Part shown: one piece after another, positions 13,301-25,300 of the stretch
Position numbering within the stretch: the first letter of the stretch is position 1
Layout: every line of letters starts with the position of its first letter
NCBI RefSeq assembly: GCF_963855985.1
Contig: NC_087111.1
Coordinates: forward strand, 9,677,001 to 9,741,000
Reading direction: 5' to 3'
From: Ostrinia nubilalis
Taxonomy: Eukaryota; Arthropoda; Insecta; Lepidoptera; Crambidae
Length of the DNA stretch: 64,000 bases
Made by a program: the position numbers and the translations under genes
Notes under the pieces: model-generated
Databases searched by the model: none
Told to the model about the DNA's origin: nothing
What the model saw: only the letters and a program-made list of their open reading frames with translations

Positions 13301-16300
13301 CTTCACGAAGCAGTAACTCCAAATTGCTTCACGAAGGGCAGTAACTCCAAATTGCTTCACGAAGGGCAGTAACTCCAAATTGCTTCACGAAGGGCAGTAA
13401 CTCCAAATTGCTTCACGAAGGGCAGTAACTCCAAATTGCTTCACGAAGGGCAGTAACTCCAAATTGCTTCACGAAGGGCAGTAACTCCAAATTGCTTCAC
13501 GAAGGGCAGTAACTCCAAATTGCTTCACGAAGGGCAGTAACTCCAAATTGCTTCACGAAGGGCAGTAACTCCAAATTGCTTCACGAAGGGCAGTAACTCC
13601 AAATTGCTTCACGAAGGGCAGTAACTCCAAATTGCTTCACGAAGGGCAGTAACTCCAAATTGCTTCACGAAGGGCAGTAACTCCAAATTGCTTCACGAAG
13701 GGCAGTAACTCCAAATTGCTTCACGAAGGGCAGTAACTCCAAATTGCTTCACGAAGGGCAGTAACTCCAAATTGCTTCACGAAGGGCAGTAACTCCAAAT
13801 TGCTTCACGAAGGGCAGTAACTCCAAATTGCTTCACGAAGGGCAGTAACTCCAAATTGCTTCACGAAGGGCAGTAACTCCAAATTGCTTCACGAAGGGCA
13901 GTAACTCCAAATTGCTTCACGAAGCAGTAACTCCAAATTGCTTCACGAAGGGCAGTAACTCCAAATTGCTTCACGAAGGGCAGTAACTCCAAATTGCTTC
14001 ACGAAGGGCAGTAACTCCAAATTGCTTCACGAAGGGCAGTAACTCCAAATTGCTTCACGAAGGGCAGTAACTCCAAATTGCTTCACGAAGGGCAGTAACT
14101 CCAAATTGCTTCACGAAGGGCAGTAACTCCAAATTGCTTCACGAAGGGCAGTAACTCCAAATTGCTTCACGAAGGGCAGTAACTCCAAATTGCTTCACGA
14201 AGGGCAGTAACTCCAAATTGCTTCACGAAGGGCAGTAACTCCAAATTGCTTCACGAAGGGCAGTAACTCCAAATTGCTTCACGAAGGGCAGTAACTCCAA
14301 ATTGCTTCACGAAGCAGTAACTCCAAATTGCTTCACGAAGGGCAGTAACTCCAAATTGCTTCACGAAGCAGTAACTCCAAATTGCTTCACGAAGCAGTAA
14401 CTCCAAATTGCTTCACGAAGGGCAGTAACTCCAAATTGCTTCACGAAGGGCAGTAACTCCAAATTGCTTCACGAAGGGCAGTAACTCCAAATTGCTTCAC
14501 GAAGGGCAGTAACTCCAAATTGCTTCACGAAGCAGTAACTCCAAATTGCTTCACGAAGGGCAGTAACTCCAAATTGCTTCACGAAGGGCAGTAACTCCAA
14601 ATTGCTTCACGAAGGGCAGTAACTCCAAATTGCTTCACGAAGGGCAGTAACTCCAAATTGCTTCACGAAGCAGTAACTCCAAATTGCTTCACGAAGGGCA
14701 GTAACTCCAAATTGCTTCACGAAGGGCAGTAACTCCAAATTGCTTCACGAAGGGCAGTAACTCCAAATTGCTTCACGAAGGGCAGTAACTCCAAATTGCT
14801 TCACGAAGCAGTAACTCCAAATTGCTTCACGAAGGGCAGTAACTCCAAATTGCTTCACGAAGCAGTAACTCCAAATTGCTTCACGAAGGGCAGTAACTCC
14901 AAATTGCTTCACGAAGCGCAGTAACTCCAAATTGATTCACGAAGCGCAGTAACTCTAAATTGCTTCACGAAGGGCAATAACTCCAAATTGCTTCACGAAG
15001 GGCAGTAACTCCAAATTGCTTCACGAAGCAGTAACTCCAAATTGCTTCACGAAGCAGTAACTCCAAATTGCTTCACGAAGGGCAGTAACTCCAAATTGCT
15101 TCACGAAGGGCAGTAACTCCAAATTGCTTCACGAAGGGCAGTAACTCCAAATTGCTTCACGAAGGGCAGTAACTCCAAATTGCTTCACGAAGCAGTAACT
15201 CCAAATTGCTTCACGAAGGGCAGTAACTCCAAATTGCTTCACGAAGCAGTAACTCCAAATTGCTTCACGAAGGGCAGTAACTCCAAATTGCTTCACGAAG
15301 CGCAGTAACTCCAAATTGATTCACGAAGCGCAGTAACTCTAAATTGCTTCACGAAGGGCAATAACTCCAAATTGCTTCACGAAGGGCAGTAACTCCAAAT
15401 TGCTTCACGAAGCAGTAACTCCAAATTGCTTCACGAAGCAGTAACTCCAAATTGCTTCACGAAGGGCAGTAACTCCAAATTGCTTCACGAAGGGCAGTAA
15501 CTCCAAATTGCTTCACGAAGGGCAGTAACTCCAAATTGCTTCACGAAGGGCAGTAACTCCAAATTGCTTCACGAAGCAGTAACTCCAAATTGCTTCACGA
15601 AGGGCAGTAACTCCAAATTGCTTCACGAAGGGCAGTAACTCCAAATTGCTTCACGAAGCAGTAACTCCAAATTGCTTCACGAAGGGCAGTAACTCCAAAT
15701 TGCTTCACGAAGCGCAGTAACTCCAAATTGATTCACGAAGCGCAGTAACTCTAAATTGCTTCACGAAGGGCAATAACTCCAAATTGCTTCACGAAGGGCA
15801 GTAACTCCAAATTGCTTCACGAAGCAGTAACTCCAAATTGCTTCACGAAGCAGTAACTCCAAATTGCTTCACGAAGCAGTAACTCCAAATTGCTTCACGA
15901 AGGGCAGTAACTCCAAATTGCTTCACGAAGCGCAGTAACTCCAAATTGATTCACGAAGCGCAGTAACTCTAAATTGCTTCACGAAGGGCAATAACTCCAA
16001 ATTGCTTCACGAAGGGCAGTAACTCCAAATTGCTTCACGAAGCAGTAACTCCAAATTGCTTCACGAAGCAGTAACTCCAAATTGCTTCACGAAGCAGTAA
16101 CTCCAAATTGCTTCACGAAGGGCAGTAACTCCAAATTGCTTCACGAAGGGCAGTAACTCCAAATTGCTTCACGAAGGGCAGTAACTCCAAATTGCTTCAC
16201 GAAGGGCAGTAACTCCAAATTGCTTCACGAAGGGCAGTAACTCCAAATTGCTTCACGAAGGGCAGTAACTCCAAATTGCTTCACGAAGGGCAGTAACTCC

Positions 16301-19300
16301 AAATTGCTTCACGAAGCAGTAACTCCAAATTGCTTCACGAAGCAGTAACTCCAAATTGCTTCACGAAGGGCAGTAACTCCAAATTGCTTCACGAAGGGCA
16401 GTAACTCCAAATTGCTTCACGAAGCAGTAACTCCAAATTGCTTCACGAAGGGCAGTAACTCCAAATTGCTTCACGAAGCGCAGTAACTCCAAATTGATTC
16501 ACGAAGCGCAGTAACTCCAAATTGATTCACGAAGCGCAGTAACTCTAAATTGCTTCACGAAGGGCAATAACTCCAAATTGCTTCACGAAGGGCAGTAATT
16601 CCAAATTGATACACGAAGCGCAGTAACTCTAAAATGCTATACGAAGGGCAGTAACTCCAAATTGCTTCACGAAGCTGAGTTACTCCAAATTGCTTCACGA
16701 AGCGTAGTAACTCCAAATTGCGTCACGAAGGGCAGTAACTCCAAATTGCTTCATGAAGCTGAGTTACTCCAAATTGCTTCACGAAGCAAAGCAAGTAGAT
16801 AAATAGTAAAACGCCGTAACGAAGCGATTTCGGAATTACAACTATCACATTTTGCCACTTGTCTAAAGGAACAAAACATTCTAGCGTCAGATTTTAAGAT
16901 ATGACTCATGTGTTTAACATGACGCAATAGGGTCAACCAACTTGACAACTGCTAGGCTCATCAATATTGCCTACGAGAACGTCATGACGTCATCACGCAC
17001 GATAATTTGCATGGCATATAGTTGGAAAACTGCTAAGCGAGGATCAAAGGTCATCCCACCTAAATGCGGAGAAGCCGTGGTGGGAGCTGATCGAGGGCGA
17101 GTGCAAGCCCTTCATCATGTTCGGGGACATGGCGGAGTTCCGCCCGCCCCAGCGCATGGAGGTGCTGAAGGCTGTCAAGGCGGCCGCCACCGCGCCCAGG
17201 CAGTGGAAGGAGTATGGTAGGTGGTATTTAGACATCACCAGAGATATGATAATACAGCCCCTAGACAAGGAATTACAACGTCACAGCTTTAATTTCGAAA
17301 TCGCTTCACGAAGCAAAGTAACTCCAAATCACTTCACGAAGCTGAGTAATTCTAAATCCTGAATTACTTTTACTCTAGTGTTAGATTTTAAAAACCAACC
17401 TAAGCCACTTTAGTCTAAGGTTTTATACAAACAAGTGTTACGTTTTATAATAGGTGAGGCCATAACTCAATGGGTCCCACAAAGTTGTTTTCGATGCACA
17501 TTTTATTTTTGGATATCAGATACTTAAGTTGAAACCTACCTATACTTACAAGCTTAAAGTTTTATAGGTACCTACATATAAGTTTTCCGTGTCCGATCTG
17601 GACATCGACTTTAGAACCTTGATTCTTAATACAGAATAAACTCCAGAATATATTAATATTCATAGACTTGATTTCATTTGTTCCCAGTGTTCAACGAGAT
17701 GTTCCTAAGGGCGGACTGTTCCAACGCTGACGTCATCAAGGACGAGTACCCCAACAGGGTGCCTCCCCCGGGCAAGTGGGAGTGCCAGGCCGTCCAGACA
17801 GACAGGCAGTTTTCGAAAATGGTTAGTCTTCTACAACTTCTAGCTCGTGGAACCCTAAGGCTGAGTTAGGCGATTATCCACACTGCTCCGCGCTCCGCCG
17901 CGGTCCGCGTGATTTCATATAAAAAATCCCGCGCGCAGACGCCTTGTCAGTGTGTTGTGCCGCGCGTGTTTTCTATACAAACTGAGGTACTTGCATACAA
18001 TGATTAAATCTGTCGTCCCGCGTACCGCGGCGGAGCGCGGCGCAGTGTGATAATCGCCTTAGGCCCGGTTTTTTGATTCGTAGTTAAAATAACCAATAGT
18101 CAAATTTGACAGATGTCAAATGACAAGTGGTTAAATATCAGAAAAAAATGTTTTTCGAACAATGGTTAGCTTGACTTTTAGTACATTTTTTAACTATCAG
18201 TTAACATTTTGTTAATATTTAACCATTAGTAGCAAAATTTAACAATTTGTTATTTTAACTAAGAATCAAAAAACTGGGCCTAAGTGGTCACATGAGACTT
18301 CTCGATTCGTTCGTACTTGAATACACTTCTTTGGGGAGTACATTCTTACGTAGTAGGTACCTATATGACGTCAGAATGGTGGCTTACATTCTCACCTGAT
18401 AGAAAGTTATGATTTGATTTATGTTTGCAGTCAATATCGAGCCGCCGAGTGACCACTACTAGTATGGATGTTCGTGGCAACATGGGCTCTATACTGAAAA
18501 TTATGTAAGTTCTTCTGACACATACACATACATCTGAAATTTATCATACGTACGTAATGTATGAAAAGAAGGTAGTGTACGAGCACGATCGTACATCCTG
18601 CTGCACCGTCAGCATCGACCGCCGGGCGACCCATGAACCCTCAGCGTGCACCGTCGGCACTCTACACCGACGGCACACTAACTTATGAAATACTCTTAGG
18701 AAATAGGGACTCTAGGCTCACTAGGGAGTTAGTTCCCTTCCTGACCGCATATCCCGGGCACGGGAGTGGTGCCTTACAACCACTGCCTCCCGCCCGTACA
18801 GGTAGTAAAAAATAAAATAGCCAATTTGTAAATAGACAGAAAGCAATGTTTTTTGTAGAAGTAGGTAAATTATGACATAGATTGAAGTAGGTCATTGCTT
18901 GTAATATTAAGCTAAGTAAATATGACAATTTCATTTAGATTAATCACCGTTTTCAGTACATCAAACATAGCACCTGAGGCTCCAAACAAACCCAATATAC
19001 TGGCGGCTAGGGATTCTATGGAGATAGCTTCCACTACTAAACTGGTAAGACAAAGACGCACAGATTTACTTTTAAGAATAAGCTAATGCCTTCTGAAATT
19101 ACATAGAAAGTAAGCACTAAATACAAATTCATGATCACCATCAAATAATTTTAAGCCCCCATTGCAGGGGCGCGAAGCTCTCTAAGATGTCCGCATATTT
19201 GCCCTATCATCATCATCAACATTTCAGCCACAGGACGTCCACTGCTGAACATAGGCCTCCCCCAATGACTTCCAGATCGCACGGTTGGTAGCGGCCTGCA

Positions 19301-22300
19301 TCCAGCGCCTTCCTGCTACCTTTATCTGTCTCTATTATTATTGTCCCATAGTGGACTTTTATGAAATCAACGGGAAGAATAGGTCTAATTCTACTCTGTT
19401 GGAAAGATACGAAAACGGGACTGTTCCCACCTCTCTTTCCCACCACTGCAACTCCTGTGTAGCCAGGATCTACAGCTTGACCGCCATAAAAACCCAACCA
19501 GTGAAGGTCAAGTTTGTCCCGGGGGAAAGTTAAACTGTCATTGGACCCGCAACGAAATTAATCAGAAGAACATAGGAGGTTGCTGGAAAGATACAGTGTA
19601 TCTACTGAAATGCCTATTTATTTGCAGAGAGACAAGCACCACCACAAGCATACCGACCCTGCTAGAGTCGTGATCAACGTCGGCAGCAGACGGGTATGAT
19701 ATCTTTTCCCATGTACTAACTTTTACATCTATGGCATGGGTCTTATAACCCAGCTAATAATGTCCACTTTTGACTTCTGGGGGGAAGTGCCAGCGCGGCA
19801 GCGTAAGGTTTAAACCATAATTACGTTAGTGCCCAATTTGTCTACCATAGACCATGTTGAAAAAAAAAACGGCAAGCGACTGACACAATCAGAACGGCCT
19901 GAAGCTAGCATGCATGTGACGTTTTATGAAGTTTCATGAAACATGCTTACTTGATAAGCACTCACACGCATGTATATTTATCAGGCTGTTAAAACTACTA
20001 ATATGTAACTACGTGACTCGCATACCGTTAAACCAAAATATTCCAAATCTGCAGTCTTACAAAGCATTCAAAAGCAAAAGTTAAAAAAAAAAACGCTTCG
20101 TGATAATTTAAAACATGCCATAAATAAAGTATCCTAATAAACGTCAAAAACACCCAAAAACTGCAACATTTCTTTGAAGTCCACCGCTATCTTTCCCTGG
20201 CAATATTGCCAGGAGTTTGTTAACAATGAGGATAAAAAGACCTATTGTTCTACTTAAAGGTCAAATTTTTATGACGAACAGCTTAAGCAGCCCCTATCCT
20301 GAGTATCCTGTCCATTGTGACGTAGTTGCTACGTCATAAAAGCCTACCCTTGGCACTTAACGCGAATTTGTTTAAATAGACCTTGGGAAAGGGTTATTTT
20401 TTTAGCAAAATGTTGTTTACTTGAGTTGAAATGTTAAATACATTGCCTGGTATTTTAAAGATAGCAGAAGTTAAGTTTCGAGTAGATTTGTATCTACGCT
20501 CCTACTGAATAAACCGTCGACTATAAGGACAAGAGCTAGCAATATCTGAAAAAATCTGAGAAATTGTTGTAACATTAGTAGGAAGTAGGATTGTCGGAAT
20601 CCTTATTAATGTTATATGCGAAAGTAACTCTGTATGTCTGTGTCGCTTTCGCGCCTAAACCATTGAACCATTTTTGATGAAATTTGGAATAGATATGTTT
20701 GTAGTTTGAGTACCGAGAAAGGACACAGGGTAGTTTTTATCGCGATTTTTGAAACAGGGACGCGCGCGATACAGTTTTTCTGTGACAGACAAAATTTTAC
20801 TCGGGCGAAGCCGCGGGTGGAAAGCTAGTATTCCTTTAAACAGGCATTTTGGGAAAAGCAGTCTGGAATTAGGTCAGGAATGTTAGCAGTATCTCTAGGT
20901 ATAAGATCTAAACCTTACGGAGTTGATAATAAGGTTGTTTTCCAACAGACGTCAATGTTCAAGCAAGACTTGGAAGACACTAGTGACGAAGTTGGGACCT
21001 CCCAGCAGAAGAAGGAACAGTGAGTTTTAGCTGTCTCACTGCCAGTGCTAGGCCGAGTTCCATCACTTTACTTTAACCAAACCATAACCGATGATTTTTG
21101 TATGAAGTATTAGAATTTTGACGTTTGTTATAGTATAAGTAAGATGGTGTAACCCAGTTGTATGTAATTTAACCGTATGAATTATTCGAGAACATCATAG
21201 AGCGTAGGCCGTAGCTCTCTTAGGTACTATACATTTATAAATAGTATATCGTGTAACTCTGAGTAGGTACAGAATTCCTGTTAGCAATCATGAGATTACT
21301 AACATTTTTCAGACAAGGGAAATAAATAATAATTAATACCCACTGATTAGTTTATTAAGTCCCTTTCTTTCACTTCCAAGCGAAGAAAACGTTTAATTCC
21401 TATTAACTCTATCAAATTACAGGAAAGATCTCGATGACGAGGAAGAAGATGAGTCCTTATCATTGCTTGGGTAAGTTTTCTGTTAATTCTTCTGTCTAGG
21501 TACGTAAAATCAAAATACCTAATGGATATGTCCATCAGGCTTAGGCACAAATGTTCTGGATCATCTCATGTTTGCTCCTGGAGATGTTTTAAAAACCTAA
21601 AATGATTTTTTTTTGTTTTTGTTAGTGAGTGTTATTGAGATACACATGGAATGGAAGCTAGTGGAGTACTCCAATTGCAGTGCAGTGATTTAGTTTGTGA
21701 ATAAAATAATTATGATGGTTGTAATTTGTTAGTTCCTTAAGTTTGGTTAAATTCTTCAGCTTTTTGCTGTCTTCTTTTCTAATTATGTCTGGTAAATTAT
21801 ATAGGTTGATATTTAGCATTTGCCTGTGCCACTTATCTTGCCTTGGAAAACGATGTTTGGAACTTTGGAAGGAACTATAAATAAGTTGCCTCCGAGGCTC
21901 CGACCATTCTATTGTTTCTTGCAGCCAGCAAACCCAGTGTGGTTTGGCAACTGCGCATAGCAATAAGCGACGTTGCCAGGTAGTTTATGATGGACTGATG
22001 GAGGCTCAAAATGAGCATAGGAATTTTCCTGTGTCCAAGCAAAATTGCAATTGTTTTGTTACTTTGCTACGTTGCCAAACTTATAGAGAGACTTGCTTGT
22101 AGTTTTTTTTATATAGATAGGTACCTACAGTTGTAATTGTTTTTCATGTTTTGGTATTGTTCAAGCAACGAATCATCGGTTTTTTTCCGATCGGTTATTT
22201 AAATGTACAAGTAAAAATATACAAGTTAGTGCATATTCAACAGCTAATAGATAAGATTTTTTGTAAACATTCAATTCCGTTGTAAACACTATCACTCGAC

Positions 22301-25300
22301 AAAGAAAATAGGTATTACACGAGTAAAAATATGTATTTATAGTGATAGTTTGAGTCCCAGGGAAAAACAGGACAGTTTTTATCTCGGTTTTTGAAAGGGA
22401 CACGCGCGCGTATAGTCTTTCTTCCATGATAAATAAAAACTCCCGCTGTGAAAAAAACAAGTACCTATCTACCTACGCTACCTGAACAAATTTTATGATG
22501 ATGAATGATGATCAATTAATAAAAAACTGTTAGGTAGGTTTAATCCATGTAGCTTTTAGCTCATAGAAGACTCGTGTAATGCAAAACAACTTTTCTAAAG
22601 ACCCTACGCCTGCTCATGACTCTTACAAACAATTACCCTAACAAAAATTATTACCTGCCATTTTTTTGACAGGAGCATCCACAATGACAGCCTGCACGTG
22701 ATACCGTCGCACGTGCCAGAGAAAGACCACAAGATTCATTACGAGAAAGTGAGTGAGAGAAAACATAGACAACATAGACAAGGTTGCTAGACTTTTTTTG
22801 TGGGCTTTGCCGTGGAGGAATCGGCGTGGGAGACTAAAAAAAAACCGGCCAAGTGCGTGTCGGACTCACAAAGGGTTCCGTACCATTGATTTATGAAATT
22901 AATTTTTTTACTTAAAGTTATTTGTATGAAAGATTACGCGGTAATAAGCGGTTTACGATTTACGAGGTATTAAAAAAAAACTACTTACTAGATCTCGTTC
23001 AAAACAATTTTCGTTGGTAGTTTTTAAAACAATTTTCGTTAGTAGTTTTTATAGTAATGTACATCATATGTTTTTTTTAGATTTTTCGTTTTCTTATTTT
23101 AGAAGTTAGAGGGGGGGGGGGGGGGACCAACTTTTTTCCACTTTGGAAGCGTCTGTCACGCAAACTATTCGGTTTAGAAAAAAAGTATTTTAGAGACCTT
23201 GATATCATTTTTAAAGACCTATCCATAGACACCCCACACGTATGTATTTGATGAAAAAAAAAATATTTTGAGTTTCAGTTCTAAGTAAGCCCCCAATATT
23301 TATTATTATTTTTTTATTTTTGCATCAAAATCTTAAGGGCTTAAAAGGGTTCCGTTTTTTGCCATTTGGCTACGGAACCCTAAAAATGGCGGACCCCATT
23401 CTAGGATGGTTTATGCAGTAACTTTGATTCAAATTCAAATTCTTTATTGCTCCAATGTTGATTGATTGATTGGGCTGTTGACACCATTAAAATTACTTTA
23501 TCCTGAACCTGAAAATTAAATTACTTTTCTACGTAAGGCTGCGTTTTCACCAGAGATAGATGTGCGAGGATGCGGAGTGTGTTTGTAAAGGACTGCTTAC
23601 AAACTTTTTTCTTTACAAACACATCCCTCGCTATGCATCCTCGCAAATCTCTGGTGGAAACGCAGCCTAACTGTAAGTTGCTGTTCTTGGAGTTATTTTG
23701 TATAAAAAAATAAAACTAATGGTGTTGGCAAAATTAGGTAGTCACATTTTCCAAAGCCAGCAGAATATATGTATGATATAATCGAATTTTATTTTATCAA
23801 CATTACCTCTAGCACGAAAAACTTTCGACTTGGAATCGTTTGCGTATTCGAATCGCCATCAAAAGATTTAGTATGAAAACTTAAACACCAACCTTGTGAA
23901 CGTGACGTAAAGTGATCTTAGCAAGGGAAATGGTAGCACGAAACTAATTTAGACAATCGAGATCGTCACTTTTTTCTATGTCGTCACGTTATGGTTGAAT
24001 TCGAAAGCTTGGCTATCGAAGTTTGTCGAATACGCAAACGATTAAAAGACGAAAGTTGTTCGTGCTAGAGGTATACAGGGTGTCCCGTAATGTAACGTCA
24101 AGCCGGAACTGGGTGTTGAGGCAAGTTATGCTGGTTATCAGAAAAATATAAAAAAAAATCTATGTGGCATTTTGTCAAAATAATAGGCATTTTAAAAAAA
24201 ACAAAAAAATCTACTCCCGGTGACGGTCTTTTTACTCGTGTTGCCACAAATCTTCACTTTTTCCAAATTTTTTTTTGTTATGTAACCCTGAATAATGCTT
24301 TTCTAAATTGTTATCAAAATTACAAAACCAGCTGCTCCAGCTTGGATGAAAAAAATACATTATTCCCAAAAAATTTTTCAAAATAAAAATTTTGCCTAGT
24401 TTAAACTGACTGTACTGAAAAAAAATTGTACTACGCGAGTGTGGCAAGTGACGTCATAATTTGGCGCATTTAGTAAGGATTCCAAAATGGTATAACACTT
24501 GGTAAATTCTTGCTGTGATTGTCGACAATTTTTGGTTTTTTGGAAATAATCCCGTTTTTAACATTATCTACCTTGGTTAAAAATTATTGTTCTAATGTGC
24601 CCAAAATTCAAGTTTCTGTGACTGACTACCGTACAGTCAGTCACAGAAACTTTTGTCATCATGACAGTAATTAGTAGTTGACATACTGTGACAAAAGTCA
24701 CCCGTGCGCGCGCGCCTTTACTACCTGCTCTGCCTGCACTTGTACTTGGTAACAGGGATAATAAGGATATGAAGTTTCGGTTATGGATACGGTTACGAAT
24801 ATTAGAATAATATTATACCAGTTTCGGTTACGGATATGAAATCATTTCAGATTATCCGAGAGTTTCGGATAATTTCGGTTACGAAATTATTAGAATTTCA
24901 AAAATGTAGGTATAATTCAAATAGCAAGATGCTGCGTGACCCACATAGCTACTTTATGTACCAACTAAGACGACACCTATGTATGATAAAGGTAAAACAG
25001 GCTGGCATATATTAGATGGTGCCAGGGAATGCCAGACAAGTTGGTAACAAATATTAAGATTTAAGGTACAATTCCAAGACGTGCCGCAACCGCAAACTGC
25101 AAAACTCTATGAAATCGGCAGCGCGGCATTGCAGCTGCGGCGTGTATACTGCAGATTTCATAGAGTTTTGCAGTTTGGAATTGTACCCTTGAGACTCCGC
25201 CTTTATCCGAAACTATCCGTAACTTTTGAATCAGTTTCGGTTACGGTAATGGATATTTTTTTATTTCGGATATCAGATAGTTTCGGTTACGGTTACGGAT

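Noticed and set aside
14745..15314. Two identical 61-residue open frames on the minus strand
   Set aside because: They are read-through of the minisatellite units (repeating Lys-Gln-Phe-Gly-Val-Thr pattern); the identity only reflects block duplication.
13226..16787. CRISPR-like array
   Set aside because: Units are contiguous with no unique spacers, the host is an insect nuclear genome, and the repeat is a minisatellite in an intron.
17050..17216. Tandem use of exon 5 copy in the main transcript
   Set aside because: Exon lengths would allow it in frame, but no AG acceptor in the right phase lies near the copy; skipping it gives a clean reading frame.
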